A stretch of 64,000 bases of DNA from Nocardia mangyaensis (GTDB lineage Bacteria > Actinomycetota > Actinomycetes > Mycobacteriales > Mycobacteriaceae), in assembly GCF_001886715.1 (NCBI RefSeq), contig NZ_CP018082.1, positions 6,014,001 to 6,078,000 of the forward strand, given 5' to 3'. Below the pieces are notes generated by a model. It was given only the letters and a program-made list of their open reading frames with translations, had not been told where the DNA came from and searched no databases. Position 1 is the first letter of the stretch, and each line of letters starts with the position of its first letter. The translations under genes were made by a program, and so were the position numbers. Shown here in pieces: positions 38,787-49,940 of this stretch.

Positions 38787-39673
38787 ACGACGGGACCCCG
38801 TCCACCGAGGTGGTGCGACGGTCGGTACCGCCGCTCGAGGTCGCCAGCGACAAGCGCGGCGTACTGCCCATGTCACCGGCACGCACGGTGCGCGCCGCGA
38901 CCGGTGTCGCGCGGGTGGCCTTCACCGCGGCCTCGGGAATGACGTTGTGGACCCTCGACACCGCCCTCGGGGTCACCGTCACCGTCCTGCGGGGCAGTAT
39001 GGCGGGCACCCCACCCAACGAAGTACTCGCCGAAGCGGAAACCGAAGTGCGCGACCGGCTCCGGCACGCGCTCGGCCTGCCGCCCACCGCCGACCACCAC
39101 CGCGAGCCCGGCATGCCGACCCTGCGCGAACAGGGCGCCGAGCTGCTGCGCCTGTCCGCCAGCACCCACGCCGCCCAGCCCGACACCCACCCCGCCTATC
39201 CGGGCATCCTCGCCGAGATCACTCCCGACGAGGCCCGGATCCTGCGCTTCCTGCACGTCGACGGGCCACAGCCCTCGATCGACGTACGCACCGGTCGCCA
39301 GCGTGCCTTCGGCGGCGAACGCCTGATCAGCGGGCTGACCATGCTCGGCGAGCACGCGGGCCTGCGCTTTCCCAACCGTGTGCCGAAGTACCTGCCCAAC
39401 CTGCGCAGGCTCGGACTCATCGAGTTCACCCGCGAGCCCGTCGGCAATCCGCACCGCTACCAGCTCATCGAGGCACAGGAACCGGTGCGCGACGCGATGA
39501 AGCGCGGTTTCGGCACCAAGGTGAACTACCGCAGCATCCTGCTCACCGAGTTCGGCGCCGATTTCGTGCAGACCTGCCTGCCCACCGTGATCAACGAGGG
39601 ACGAGAGACTGTCCCGACTCCCCGCGGATTCAAGCCGGACTCGGGCACGGGGGCGCGCAGCGTCGGCGGCTGA
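38777..39673 (+). CDS. DUF4393/Abi-alpha-like protein, copy 2
   Basis: The 298-residue protein starts at ATG 38777 inside the end of the DUF445 gene, so the two are translationally coupled. The C-terminal half aligns with the copy at 36259-37134: EITPDEARILRF, GPQPSIDVRT, YLPNLRRLGL and LTEFGADFVQTCL. The N-terminus has a hydrophobic stretch near residues 40-75. Coupling to a membrane protein suggests a shared complex. Function is unknown. Confidence 0.75.
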   Translation: MDVDDGTPSTEVVRRSVPPLEVASDKRGVLPMSPARTVRAATGVARVAFTAASGMTLWTLDTALGVTVTVLRGSMAGTPPNEVLAEAETEVRDRLRHALGLPPTADHHREPGMPTLREQGAELLRLSASTHAAQPDTHPAYPGILAEITPDEARILRFLHVDGPQPSIDVRTGRQRAFGGERLISGLTMLGEHAGLRFPNRVPKYLPNLRRLGLIEFTREPVGNPHRYQLIEAQEPVRDAMKRGFGTKVNYRSILLTEFGADFVQTCLPTVINEGRETVPTPRGFKPDSGTGARSVGG

Positions 39674-39727
39674 CAGGTACTCACCGGGTCCGGTCAACCA
39701 GTCCCCGGCGAGCTCGTACGCCCGAGA

Positions 39728-41512
39728 TCAGTGGTCTTCGGCGAGCTCCAGCCACCGTTCCTCGGCCGCTTCCTTCTCGGCGACAACCGCTTTGAGTTCG
39801 CCGCCGAGTTTCACCAGCTTGTCCGGGTCGGTCGCGGCGTCGGCGAGGGCCGCGTGCAGCTTCTGTTCGCGGTCGTCGAGCTTGGCGATGCTGCGCTCCA
39901 GGCGGGACAGTTCCTTGCGGGCGGCGCGGCGGTCGGCCGAATCCGTCGTCGAGGCAGGCGCTTTCACGGCGCCGGGCTTGGTCCCGGCGGTCTGAGCGGC
40001 GCGCTTGGTCAGGTACTGGTCGATGCCGCCGGGCAGGTTGGTGAGCTTGCCGTCGCCGAACAGGGCCCAGGTGGAGTCACAGATGCGTTCGACCAGGTAG
40101 CGGTCGTGGCTGATGACCACCAGCGTGCCGGCCCAGTTGTCGAGCAGGTCCTCGAGCTGCTGCAGGGTGTCGATGTCGAGATCGTTGGTCGGCTCGTCGA
40201 GCAGCAGGACGTTCGGCTCCGCCATAAGGATGCGGGTCAGCTGCAGTCGACGACGCTCGCCACCGGAGAGGTCGCCGACCGGGGTGCGCTGGCGGGCCGG
40301 GGTGAAGCCGAGCCGTTCGGCGAGCTGACCGGCCGAGATCTCCTTGTCGCCGAGCATGATTCGCTGCGCGATCTGCTGGACGGCCTCGAGCACGCGCATG
40401 TCGGTGGGCAGGTCGTCGAGTTCCTGGCGCAGCCAGCCGATCTGCACGGTCTGGCCCTGGATGCGCTTGCCCGCGGCGGGTTCGGCGTCACCGGCCAGCG
40501 CGCGCAGCAGGGTGGTCTTGCCCGAGCCGTTGACGCCGACCAGACCCACCCGCTCGCCCGGGGCGAGTCGCCAGGTGAGGTCCTCGACCAGGACCCGGCC
40601 ATCCGGCGTCGTGAGAGTGGCGTCCTCGAGTTCGATCACCACGCGCCCGAGCCGCTTGCGCGCGAACGCGGCCAGCGAGACCGAATCACGCGGCGGCGGC
40701 ACGTCGGCGATCAGCGCCTCGGCGGCCTCCACGCGGTAACGCGGCTTGGAGGTGCGGGCCTTGGCGCCGCGGCGCAGCCAGGCCAGTTCTTTGCGGGCGA
40801 GGTTGGCGCGGCGCGATTCGGTGGCGTCGGCCTGGCGGGCGCGTTCGGCGCGGGCGTAGATCCAGTCGCCGTAGCCACCCTCGTAGGTCTCCACCTTGCC
40901 GCCGACGACCTCCCAGGTGCGGGTGGCGACGGTGTCGAGGAACCAGCGATCGTGGGTGACCACGATCAGCGCGGTGCGGCGGGCCACCAAATGCTCGGCC
41001 AGCCACTGCACACCTTCGATGTCGAGGTGGTTGGTCGGCTCGTCGAGCACGAGCAGATCGAGGTCGCGCACCAGCGCGGCGGCCAGCGCGACCCGGCGCC
41101 GCTCACCGCCGGAGAGGTTGGTGACGGGGGTGTCCAGGCCGAGGTCGGCGATGCCGATGCCGTCGAGCACCGTGCGGATGCGCGCGTCGGCAGCCCACTC
41201 GTGTTCGGCGATGTCGACGGTGGACAGGTCGTCGGAGAGGCCGGCGAGCACGATCGAGCCGATGGTGGCACCGTCGGGCAGCACACCGCGCTGGGTGACC
41301 ACGGCCATCCGCAACCCACCGACCCGGCTGACCCGGCCACTGTCGGGCGCCTCCAGACCGGTCAGCACTTCGAGCAAGGTGGTCTTACCGCCACCGTTGA
41401 GACCGACCACCCCGATCCGCTCCCCCGCGTGCACACCGAGCGAGACGTCGTCCAACAGCGGCTTGACGCCGAAACTCTTGGAGACCTGTTCGAGGTTGAT
41501 CAGGTTGGACAT
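39728..41512 (-). CDS. ABC-F family ATPase, Uup-like
   Basis: This 594-residue cytoplasmic protein has two ATPase domains and no membrane segment. Walker A GLNGGGKTT and signature LSGGERRRVAL mark the first domain; Walker A GVNGSGKTT and signature LSGGERRRLQL mark the second. A linker of about 80 residues separates them, and the C-terminus (from about residue 530) is a charged coiled coil as in Uup. ABC-F proteins act on ribosomes; Uup also affects DNA transposon excision in E. coli. ATG 41512 begins SNLINLEQVSKSFG, the expected start of the first domain. Confidence 0.9.
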   Translation of the reverse strand: MSNLINLEQVSKSFGVKPLLDDVSLGVHAGERIGVVGLNGGGKTTLLEVLTGLEAPDSGRVSRVGGLRMAVVTQRGVLPDGATIGSIVLAGLSDDLSTVDIAEHEWAADARIRTVLDGIGIADLGLDTPVTNLSGGERRRVALAAALVRDLDLLVLDEPTNHLDIEGVQWLAEHLVARRTALIVVTHDRWFLDTVATRTWEVVGGKVETYEGGYGDWIYARAERARQADATESRRANLARKELAWLRRGAKARTSKPRYRVEAAEALIADVPPPRDSVSLAAFARKRLGRVVIELEDATLTTPDGRVLVEDLTWRLAPGERVGLVGVNGSGKTTLLRALAGDAEPAAGKRIQGQTVQIGWLRQELDDLPTDMRVLEAVQQIAQRIMLGDKEISAGQLAERLGFTPARQRTPVGDLSGGERRRLQLTRILMAEPNVLLLDEPTNDLDIDTLQQLEDLLDNWAGTLVVISHDRYLVERICDSTWALFGDGKLTNLPGGIDQYLTKRAAQTAGTKPGAVKAPASTTDSADRRAARKELSRLERSIAKLDDREQKLHAALADAATDPDKLVKLGGELKAVVAEKEAAEERWLELAEDH

Positions 41513-41731
41513 AGGTGTTGCTCGCCCGCCTTCCGCGTGACTATCCGGCCTGGCGAGCCTACCCACCCCGGCCGACATCACCCCGGCCGCGCCGGTCTTG
41601 CGCGACGAACGGCGTTCGTTCAACGTTCCCCGGAAGACTCCGTGCACGCCGGCAGCGGACTGCCCCTTTCCGGTCCGCCCGCCCTGCTCTACCGCTACGG
41701 CCGCAGCGCCGCCCAGGTCCGTCGGCTGAGC

Positions 41732-42673
41732 TCAGCGCTTGCCGTGGGTCTCGGCGTCGAGCACCCGGGCGCCCGGGACCGGGCCACTCGCGGTGCGCAC
41801 GCTGCGGCACACCCCGGCGCCGGCGAGTTCGGCGGCGACGGTGATGGCGGCTTCCTCGGTCTCGCACAGGAAGGCGCAGGTGGGGCCGGAGCCGGAGACC
41901 AGGCCGGCCAGGGCGCCCGCACCGACACCCGCGCGCAGGGTGCGGCGCAGTTCCGGTTTCAGGGACAGGGCCGCGGCCTGCAGGTCGTTGCCGAGCAGCG
42001 GCGCCAGCGTGCGCGGATCGCCTGCGGCCAGCGCCTGCATGAGTTTCTGCGGGTCGCCCAGGCGCGGCGGCTCGCCCTCGGCGCGCAGCCGGTCGAGTTC
42101 ACGGAAAACCGACGGCGTGGACAGGCCGTCCTTGGCCAGCGCGAGCACCCAGTGGAAGGTGTTGCGCGAGAGCACCGGCAGCAGCCGTTCGCCGCGGCCG
42201 GTGCCCAGGGCGGTGCCCCCGTGCAGGGCGAAGGGGACGTCGCTGCCGAGTTCGGCGGCCACCTCCGACAGCTCGTCGCGGCCCATGCCGAGGTCCCACA
42301 GTTCGTTGAGGCCGACCAGCGCCGCGGCCGCGTCGGCGCTGCCGCCCGCCATGCCGCCGGCCACCGGAATACCCTTGGCGATGGCGATCTCCACCAGCGG
42401 CGCGCGCCCGGCCAGGTGCGCCAAGCGCACCGCGGCCTTCCAGACCAGGTTGGCGCGATCGGTGGGCACCTGCGCGGCGCCCTCGCCGGTGACCCGCACC
42501 GTCAGCGAGGCGGACGGGGCGAGTTCGAGGTCGTCGGCGAGGGAAAGTGCCTGGAAGACGGTGGTCAGATCGTGATAGCCGTCCGGGCGCAGATCACCGA
42601 CTCCGAGATGCAGATTCACCTTCGAAGGCGCGCGCACGACGACCGGGCTGGGCACAACTGACAGCACGATCAC
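41732..42673 (-). CDS. ispE: 4-diphosphocytidyl-2-C-methyl-D-erythritol kinase
   Basis: IspE phosphorylates CDP-methylerythritol in the non-mevalonate isoprenoid pathway. The 313-residue protein belongs to the GHMP kinases: [24 protein letters not shown] at the start, [20 protein letters not shown] as the ATP loop and [13 protein letters not shown] near the end. The start is uncertain; GTG codons at 42673, 42667 and 42655 are all possible and none has a clear ribosome binding site. In relatives it follows ksgA directly; here a copper chaperone gene lies between. Confidence 0.92.
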   Translation of the reverse strand: MIVLSVVPSPVVVRAPSKVNLHLGVGDLRPDGYHDLTTVFQALSLADDLELAPSASLTVRVTGEGAAQVPTDRANLVWKAAVRLAHLAGRAPLVEIAIAKGIPVAGGMAGGSADAAAALVGLNELWDLGMGRDELSEVAAELGSDVPFALHGGTALGTGRGERLLPVLSRNTFHWVLALAKDGLSTPSVFRELDRLRAEGEPPRLGDPQKLMQALAAGDPRTLAPLLGNDLQAAALSLKPELRRTLRAGVGAGALAGLVSGSGPTCAFLCETEEAAITVAAELAGAGVCRSVRTASGPVPGARVLDAETHGKR

Positions 42674-42745
42674 CAAGCGTAACGGGTTACACCGACGAGT
42701 ACGCGCGCTGAATCCCGCGTCACCGCAAGCCGCCGGGGCAAGGGG

Positions 42746-42774
42746 TTGCACAAGGTACCCTCGGGGGGTATGTT
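42746..42774 (+). promoter_or_regulatory. Promoter with CsoR-type palindromic operator for the copper chaperone
   Basis: TTGCAC (42746-42751) and TATGTT (42769-42774) are separated by 17 bases, a good -35/-10 pair. The spacer overlaps GTACCCTCGGGGGGTAT (42755-42771), a G/C-tract palindrome of the TACCCC/GGGGTA type that CsoR copper repressors bind. This arrangement would allow copper-induced expression. Confidence 0.55.
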
Positions 42775-42831
42775 CATCTCTGCTGGGGCGATACCCCCGG
42801 ACCGTATGATCGAACAGCGAAGGAGTCGGCC

Positions 42832-43038
42832 ATGGCCACCACCACCTATACCGTCACGGGGATGACCTGCGGACACTGCGTGAGCTCGGTCAAACAGGAG
42901 ATCGGCAAGATCGACGGCGTGACCAGCGTCGATGTCGACCTCGCCAGCGGGCTGGTCCGCGTCGACAGCACGAGCGACCTCGCCGACACCGCCGTAGCCG
43001 CCGCCGTGGACGACGCCGGCTACGCACTCGCGGTGTAA
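42832..43038 (+). CDS. copZ: Copper chaperone, heavy-metal-associated domain
   Basis: This is a 68-residue single HMA domain. The metal-binding motif [11 protein letters not shown] places the two Cys at residues 12 and 15. CopZ-like proteins carry Cu(I) to CopA or CsoR. ATG 42832 has AGGAG 6 bases upstream. No copper ATPase or csoR gene is in the window, so its partners must be elsewhere. Confidence 0.92.
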   Translation: MATTTYTVTGMTCGHCVSSVKQEIGKIDGVTSVDVDLASGLVRVDSTSDLADTAVAAAVDDAGYALAV

Positions 43039-43404
43039 TTCGCGGCTGGCGCCGCGGGGTTTTCGGTCCTGCGGCCTCGCATCCGGGGGCGATACTTCGC
43101 CATCAGCGTTACATCTCGCTCCTCGGATGCGAGGCGGCCGAAGCCCATGATGGTCGCGCTGAGCAGGTGTTCACCACGGGTTCATTCGCCATCGGACCAG
43201 GGTGAATCATCCACAGCGTCATCCACATCCGTGAACCGTACGGCGATCTACCGAGTAAAGCGGGAACAACCGGGGACATCGGGCGGCGACCATGATCAAC
43301 TCGCCGGACCGCGAAAACCAGTTGTCCACAATTGTATTCACAGACCGCCCTGGTGAACGGCCGATGTACTGCGGGTTCGCCTGCGGGAGCCGGCGATCGG
43401 CCGG
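43039..43404. other. Intergenic stretch with terminator and a lone DnaA-box-like word
   Basis: The 366 bases between the copper chaperone and ksgA contain the terminator at 43041-43063 and one perfect TTGTCCACA at 43322-43330, which is the actinobacterial DnaA-box consensus. A single box is not an origin. No gene is supported. Confidence 0.6.
43041..43063 (+). terminator. Terminator of the copper chaperone gene
   Basis: CGCGGC and GCCGCG form a 6-base-pair stem with loop TGGC, directly followed by GGGTTTT. It starts 3 bases after the stop. Confidence 0.65.
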
Positions 43405-44286
43405 TCAGCCCTGGGCAGCCAATCGGACGAACGCGGCGGTGTCGAGCGTCTCGCCGCGGGCGGTGGGATCGATCCCGGCGGCGACCAGCCTGCGCTCGGC
43501 CTCGGCGGGCGACCCGGCCCAGCCGGACAGGGCCGCGCGCAAGGTCTTTCGCCGCTGCGCGAACGCGGCGTCGATCACCTCGAAGACCCGCTTGCGATGC
43601 GTCTCGTCGATCGGCCACGGCGGTTCGGGGTAGCGATCGATGCGCACCAGACCCGATTCGACCCGGGGCACCGGCCAGAACACCTGGGTGCCGACGTGCC
43701 CGGCCCGCCGGACCCGGCCGAAGAACCCGGCCTTGACACTCGGCACGCCGTACACCCGATTGCCGGGTTCGGCGGCGAGGCGGTCGGCCACCTCGGCCTG
43801 CACCATCACCAGCGACACCATGATGCTCGGCAGTTGGGCCAGCAGATGCAGCAGCACCGGGACCGCCACGTTGTAGGGCAGGTTCGCGACCAGCGCCGTC
43901 GGCGCGGCGGGCAGCTGATCGGCACGCACCCGCAGCGCGTCGGCCTCGACCACGCGCAGGCGGTCCACCAGACCGGGAGCCCGGTCGGCGACGGTCTCGG
44001 GCAGATAGTTGGCCAGCACCGGGTCGATCTCGACGGCGACGACCTGGTCGACCACGTCGAGCAGGGCCAGGGTCAGCGAGCCGAGGCCGGGTCCGACCTC
44101 GAGCACGGTGTCCGTGGCGCCGACCCCGGCGGCGGCGACGATGCGGCGCACCGTGTTGCCGTCGTGCACGAAGTTCTGCCCGAGTTGCTTGGTCGGCCGC
44201 ACGCCGAAACGTTCGGCCAGCGTGCGCACCTCGGCGGGACCGAGCAGCGCGGCGCTGCCGCGAGCGGAATTATCGGGTTCGGGCAC
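43405..44286 (-). CDS. ksgA: 16S rRNA dimethyladenosine transferase KsgA (RsmA)
   Basis: KsgA dimethylates two adjacent adenosines near the 3' end of 16S rRNA. The 293-residue protein has [14 protein letters not shown], the SAM-binding [15 protein letters not shown] (residues about 60-75) and the catalytic NLPYNV. It is 35 bases from the lipase gene on the same strand and in the rpfB-ksgA-ispE order of relatives, but with an inserted lipase region. Confidence 0.96.
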   Translation of the reverse strand: MPEPDNSARGSAALLGPAEVRTLAERFGVRPTKQLGQNFVHDGNTVRRIVAAAGVGATDTVLEVGPGLGSLTLALLDVVDQVVAVEIDPVLANYLPETVADRAPGLVDRLRVVEADALRVRADQLPAAPTALVANLPYNVAVPVLLHLLAQLPSIMVSLVMVQAEVADRLAAEPGNRVYGVPSVKAGFFGRVRRAGHVGTQVFWPVPRVESGLVRIDRYPEPPWPIDETHRKRVFEVIDAAFAQRRKTLRAALSGWAGSPAEAERRLVAAGIDPTARGETLDTAAFVRLAAQG

Positions 44287-44320
44287 CGCTAGAACCTACC
44301 AACCTCGCCGATCGAGCAGC

Positions 44321-45475
44321 TCAGCGCTGCGGCGGGGCGGCGTGGATGCGGGCCTGGAACTCGTCGATCGCCACCCGCATCTCCGGGGAGGTGGTGCCGT
44401 GCTCGCCGAAACCGGTGACCACCTGCTGGTCGACGCCATTGGCCGCGAACTGCGCGACCAGCGCGCCGTGCAGCGGGGAGGGCACGACCACGTCGGTGAC
44501 GTTCATCGTCATCAGGATCGGGGCGTCGTAGCCGCTGGTCGGCAGGGCCATGTACTCGGCGAGCACATCGCGCAGCGGAGCGAGCGGCTTGGCCAGCAGG
44601 CTCGAGGGGTTCACACCCTGGGTGGCCGCGAAGATCTTGTCGAGACACTGGCTGCCCGCGGCGTCGACCAGCGACTTGCCCAGCGGCGACAGGTAGGAGT
44701 CGACCTCGGCCTCGGGATGGGTGGCGCGCAGACCGGCCAGGATGCTGACGATGAACGACGAAGTGGCGCCGGACAGCAGCGGGATCTCCGGCAGGCCCGG
44801 TCCCCCGAACGGCAGGACCTTCTCCACATCGGAGGCCGGATCGACGGCGACCGTGCCGCGGAAGTCGAGTTCGGGCGCGTACCAGGACTGGACGTGCGCT
44901 GAGCTGAGCGCGGCGTGCCCGCCCTGCGAGACGCCGAAGACGCTCCACGTCCTGGACAGGTCGGGGTCGGCGGCGCGCGCCGCGCGGACCAGGTCGATCG
45001 TGGCGGTGGCCTGGCTGCGCACCTCGAGATACGGGTGCGGGCCGGTGTCGAACCGGCCGAGGCCCAGATAGTCGGGCGCGACGACCGCGAAGCCCTGGTC
45101 GACCATGCCCTTGATCAGCGCGTCCTCGGCGCCGCGGTAGCGCGTCATCGCGGATTCGGGATCGGACTGGCCGCCACAGCCCGGGCCGGAGCCCGAGGTG
45201 CCGTGGTCGTAGGCGATGATCGGCCAGCCGGTGGCGGGCGCGTCACCCTCAGGAATGAACACCGCGCCGCTGGCGGGCCGCGAGACGCCGGCCGAGTCCG
45301 TCATCCAGTATTCGATGACCGAGCCGTTGGCCATGCCACGCCATCCCGCGGGTTCGGCCTGCACCGAGATGATCGAGCCGGGAGCTTCGGCGGTGGCGGG
45401 GGCCAAGCCCGCGGCCAGCAGCGCACCGGTGGCCATGGCGGCGACGACCGTCGCGCGAATCGGATTCTTCAGCAC
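44321..45475 (-). CDS. Secreted lipase, LIP (PF03583) type
   Basis: The 384-residue protein starts at GTG 45475, after GGAGAG, with a signal peptide (residues about 1-30, ending APATAEA). An alpha/beta hydrolase fold follows: AYDHGTSGSGPGCGGQSDP holds the oxyanion-region turn, VFGVSQGGHA is the nucleophile elbow (Ser near residue 193), and PILMTMNVTDVVVPSPLHGAL and FGEHGT contain the likely Asp and His. Secretory lipases of this family are common in Nocardia and hydrolyse short-chain esters. A decayed copy lies directly upstream. Confidence 0.88.
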   Translation of the reverse strand: MLKNPIRATVVAAMATGALLAAGLAPATAEAPGSIISVQAEPAGWRGMANGSVIEYWMTDSAGVSRPASGAVFIPEGDAPATGWPIIAYDHGTSGSGPGCGGQSDPESAMTRYRGAEDALIKGMVDQGFAVVAPDYLGLGRFDTGPHPYLEVRSQATATIDLVRAARAADPDLSRTWSVFGVSQGGHAALSSAHVQSWYAPELDFRGTVAVDPASDVEKVLPFGGPGLPEIPLLSGATSSFIVSILAGLRATHPEAEVDSYLSPLGKSLVDAAGSQCLDKIFAATQGVNPSSLLAKPLAPLRDVLAEYMALPTSGYDAPILMTMNVTDVVVPSPLHGALVAQFAANGVDQQVVTGFGEHGTTSPEMRVAIDEFQARIHAAPPQR

Positions 45476-45479
45476 GGAT

Positions 45480-46022
45480 TCATCTCTCCACCAGGCAACA
45501 AGTTCCTGGACGAGTGTACAGATCACCGCGGGCGCTCCCCAGGTAAGGATGCGGCCCGGTGTCGAACCGACCCAGCCCCAGATCTTCCGGCGCGACGACC
45601 GCGAACCCCTTCGAGACCAGATGGCGCAGGAACTCGTCCTGCGGCGCCTGCGACTCCGGCCACGGCGCCCCGCCGGGTCCGACTGCCCACCGCATCCGGC
45701 ACCGAGCCCCGTGGTTCCGTGGTCGTAGGCCACCACCGGCCACCCACCAGGCGGCGCCTTCCCGGTCGGCAGATACAGCGCCCCACTCGCCGGTTGCGTC
45801 ACTCCCCCCAACCCCACGGGTCCAGTAGTCGATGACCTGCGCCCCCGACATCCCATGGGACCCCTCGGCCTGCGGAATCACCGCGATCACCCCACCCGGT
45901 TCGGCCGTCTGCGCACCAACCGCAGGCCCGGAGGCCACAAGCCCCGCAGACACCATCACCGCGACAGCCGCACACCGCCAAGCCGAAACCTCACGGATGA
46001 CAACCACCCGTCGACTCGCCAA
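45480..46022 (-). pseudogene. Truncated, frameshifted copy of the secreted lipase gene
   Basis: The N-terminal part is intact: a signal-like region and GGVIAVIPQAEGSHGMSGAQVIDYW corresponding to the lipase's GSIISVQAEPAGWRGMANGSVIEYW. The frame then shifts so that PASGALYLPTGKAPPGGW and AYDHGTTG are read in another frame, and later returns for GFAVVAPEDLGLGRFDTGPHPYL. The similarity then ends, before any nucleophile. The reading frame therefore cannot make a lipase. It ends 5 bases before the intact gene's start, which fits a tandem duplication that decayed. Confidence 0.85.
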
Positions 46023-46144
46023 CGAGCCGAACCCACCGCACGAGCACAGCAGACTCGGCGAAACGAGAGCACGCTACCGCGCGGCCAAGGCGCGGTCACC
46101 CACCGACAGGCACACGTCCCGTCGACTACCGGGTCGGATCCCGC

Positions 46145-47341
<1,197 letters not shown>

Positions 47342-47446
47342 TCACAATTCGGCCTAGACGCCGCCGTGAAGTAACAAAACAACCATAAAATGTGACGCGC
47401 ATCACGTTTAGTGTCCAGCCCCCTTCCCGCCCCGAGCAGAGGACCG

Positions 47447-48301
47447 CTACCTGATGCGATAGAGGCGACGAGCGTTCGCGGTGGTGATCTCGGCGAGCTC
47501 GGCCGGATCCTGCTCGCGAACCTCGGCCAGCGCGCGCACGGTGTAGGGCAGGCAGTACGACTCGTTCGGCGCCCCGCGATACGGATGCGGGGTCAGGTAT
47601 GGCGCGTCGGTTTCCACCAGGATCTGATCGTCGGGCACCAACTGGGCCGCCTCGCGCAGTTCGTGCGCGTTCTTGAAACTGACCGTCCCGGAGAAGCTGA
47701 GCACGTACCCCTCGGCCACGCAGGCCTCGGCCATCGTGGCGTCGGAGGAGAAGCAGTGGAAGATCACCGTGTCGGGCGCGCCCTCGTCGAGCAGCACGGT
47801 GAGCAGATCGTGGTCGGCCTCGCGGTTGTGGATCATCAGCGGCTTGCGGACCCGCTTGGCCAGGTCGATGTGCCAGCGGAAGCCCTCGATCTGGGTCTCG
47901 ACATCGGCGCAGCCGTCGAGCTTGCCGGGCCAGTAGTAATCCAGACCGGTCTCGCCGACGGCGACCACGCGCGGGTCGGTGGCGAGTCGTTCCAGTTCGT
48001 CCTTGGCTTTGTCGTCGAGCGCGTTCGCCCTGGTCGGGTGCAGCGCGACAGCCGCGTACACCCGCGGATCCCACTGCGCGGCCCGCACGGCCCACTGCGC
48101 CGCGGCCAGATCGTCGGCCACGGTCACCACGTGGCCGACGCCCACCGAGGCGGCCCGGTCCACGATCGCCGTGGTCGAGGCGGCATCGATCGCGCCACAG
48201 GCATCGAGGTGGGTGTGCGCGTCGATCAGGGGTGCGAGCGGCGGCGGAAGAGGTGGAGCCGGACGATTTTGGTTTGCCACGCGGATTACAGTAGTTCGCA
48301 T
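47447..48301 (-). CDS. tatD: TatD-family metal-dependent DNase
   Basis: TatD proteins are metal-dependent 3'-5' exonucleases. The 284-residue protein has the first metal site IDAHTHLD, then [28 protein letters not shown] and [15 protein letters not shown]. The start is unsure: ATG 48301 or 48304 overlap the metG start on the other strand, while GTG 48280 would leave a small gap. It is followed by rpfB. Confidence 0.92.
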   Translation of the reverse strand: MRTTVIRVANQNRPAPPLPPPLAPLIDAHTHLDACGAIDAASTTAIVDRAASVGVGHVVTVADDLAAAQWAVRAAQWDPRVYAAVALHPTRANALDDKAKDELERLATDPRVVAVGETGLDYYWPGKLDGCADVETQIEGFRWHIDLAKRVRKPLMIHNREADHDLLTVLLDEGAPDTVIFHCFSSDATMAEACVAEGYVLSFSGTVSFKNAHELREAAQLVPDDQILVETDAPYLTPHPYRGAPNESYCLPYTVRALAEVREQDPAELAEITTANARRLYRIR

Positions 48302-48302
48302 C

Positions 48303-49892
48303 ATGAGCGAGCGAAGCGAGCGATCGAAGGGCACGGCCGCATCTGAGGCGCCCGCCTTCTACATCACGACGGCCATCGCGTACCCGAACGGTGCGCCGCA
48401 CATCGGGCACGCGTACGAGTACATCTCGACCGACGCGCTGGCCCGGTTCAAGCGACTCGACGGCTACGACGTGTTCTTCATGACCGGCACCGACGAGCAC
48501 GGTCAGAAGATGCAGCAGACCGCGGCCGCCGAGGGCATCGGCGTGCAGGAGCTCGCGGCGCGCAACTCCGATGTCTTCGAGGCGATGGACAAGGCGCTCG
48601 ACATCTCCTTCGACCGCTTCATCCGCACCACCGACGAGGATCACAAGGCCGCCAGCGTCGCCATCTGGGAGCGCATGCTCGCGGGCGGCGACATCTACCT
48701 GGGCAACTACTCCGGCTGGTACTCGGTGCGCGACGAGGCGTTCTACACCGAGGAGGAGACCACCCTCCTCGACGACGGCACCCGTGTGTCCACCGAGACG
48801 AAGACCCCGCTCACCTGGACCGAGGAGTCGAACTACTTCTTCAAGCTCTCCGAGTACCAGGACAAGCTGCTCGCCCTCTACGAGGAGCATCCGGAGTTCA
48901 TCGCGCCCGCGACCCGGCGCAACGAGATCGTCAGCTACGTCAAGGCGGGGCTGAAGGATCTGTCGATCTCGCGCACCACCTTCGACTGGGGCGTTCCGGT
49001 GCCCGGCCACCCCGATCACGTGATGTACGTGTGGGTCGACGCGCTCACCAACTACCTGACCGGTGTCGGCTTCCCGAACACCGAGTCCGCGGCCTTCCAG
49101 AAGTTCTGGCCCGCGAACGTGCACATCATCGGCAAGGACATCACCCGCTTCCACACGGTGTACTGGCCCGCGTTCCTGATGTCGGCCGGGATCGCGCTGC
49201 CGGACCGCGTGTTCGTGCACGGGTTCCTGTACAACAAGGGCGAGAAGATGTCGAAGTCGACGGGCAACGTCGTCGACCCGCTGGCCTTGGTGTCCACCTA
49301 CGGTCTGGACCAGGTGCGCTTCTTCCTGCTGCGCGAGATCTCCTATGGCCAGGACGGCAGCTACAGCAACGACGCCATCGCGGGCCGGATCAACAGCGAT
49401 CTGGCCAACGAGTTCGGCAACCTGGTCCAGCGCAGCCTGACCATGGTCAACAAGAACTGTGACGCCAAGGCGCCCGCGCCGGGCGAGTTCACCGAGGAGG
49501 ACCGCGCCCTGCTCGACCGCGCCGCTGCCCTGCTCGACCGCTGCCGCGCCGAGTTCGACGCCCAGCAGATGCACCTCGCCCTGGAGACGATCTGGCTGAC
49601 CCTCGGCGAGACGAACCGCTACTTCTCCGCCAATGCGCCCTGGGCCCTGCGCAAGTCGGGCACCGAGGAGGACCTGGCCCGCATGGCCACGGTCCTCTAC
49701 GTCACCCTCGAGGTGGTGCGCATCGTCGCCATCCTGGTCCAGCCGGTGATGCCCGGTTCCGCCGCCAAGATCCTGGACCTGCTCGCCCAGGACGGCCGCA
49801 CCTTCGCCGACATCGCTACCCCCCTGGTCCCCGGCATCGACCTGCCTGCCCCGGAACCGGTGTTCCCCCGCTACGTCGAGCCCAAGGAATAG
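48303..49892 (+). CDS. metG: Methionyl-tRNA synthetase
   Basis: MetRS charges tRNA-Met. The 529-residue class I enzyme starts at ATG 48303. [17 protein letters not shown] contains the HIGH motif (near residue 35) and KMSKSTGN the KMSKS motif (near residue 315). The first 15 residues (MSERSERS...) come from the GAGCGAGCGAAGCGAGCGA repeat at 48305-48323 and are not part of the fold, so a later start is possible. It is divergent from tatD with overlapping start codons. Confidence 0.95.
   Translation: MSERSERSKGTAASEAPAFYITTAIAYPNGAPHIGHAYEYISTDALARFKRLDGYDVFFMTGTDEHGQKMQQTAAAEGIGVQELAARNSDVFEAMDKALDISFDRFIRTTDEDHKAASVAIWERMLAGGDIYLGNYSGWYSVRDEAFYTEEETTLLDDGTRVSTETKTPLTWTEESNYFFKLSEYQDKLLALYEEHPEFIAPATRRNEIVSYVKAGLKDLSISRTTFDWGVPVPGHPDHVMYVWVDALTNYLTGVGFPNTESAAFQKFWPANVHIIGKDITRFHTVYWPAFLMSAGIALPDRVFVHGFLYNKGEKMSKSTGNVVDPLALVSTYGLDQVRFFLLREISYGQDGSYSNDAIAGRINSDLANEFGNLVQRSLTMVNKNCDAKAPAPGEFTEEDRALLDRAAALLDRCRAEFDAQQMHLALETIWLTLGETNRYFSANAPWALRKSGTEEDLARMATVLYVTLEVVRIVAILVQPVMPGSAAKILDLLAQDGRTFADIATPLVPGIDLPAPEPVFPRYVEPKE
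48305..48323 (+). repeat. GAGCGA-type short repeat at the metG start
   Basis: GAGCGAGCGAAGCGAGCGA is a mirror-symmetric run of AGCG units that begins in the metG start codon and encodes the SERSERS residues. Similar words occur widely in actinobacterial genomes, and are often found near gene starts. Confidence 0.6.
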
Positions 49893-49904
49893 TCGAACAC
49901 ACTG

Positions 49905-49931
49905 TGGCGCACGGTGATTCACCGTGCGCCA
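49905..49931. terminator. Perfect hairpin terminator after metG
   Basis: TGGCGCACGGTG (49905-49916) pairs perfectly with 49920-49931 around a 3-base loop ATT. It sits between convergent metG and the PEP-mutase-family gene and can serve both. Confidence 0.75.
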
Positions 49932-49940
49932 TAGACGTGT

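Noticed and set aside
39731..42661. Open frame of 976 codons on the plus strand
   Set aside because: It is antisense to the ABC-F and ispE genes and has repetitive, low-complexity composition without domains.
43322..43330. Perfect DnaA-box word TTGTCCACA
   Set aside because: A single box, with no dnaA/dnaN genes, AT-rich region or box cluster nearby, does not support an origin.
44321..45856. Continuous minus-strand frame longer than the lipase
   Set aside because: The extra N-terminal part is a fragment of the decayed lipase copy in a shared frame; the signal peptide shows that the true start is GTG 45475.
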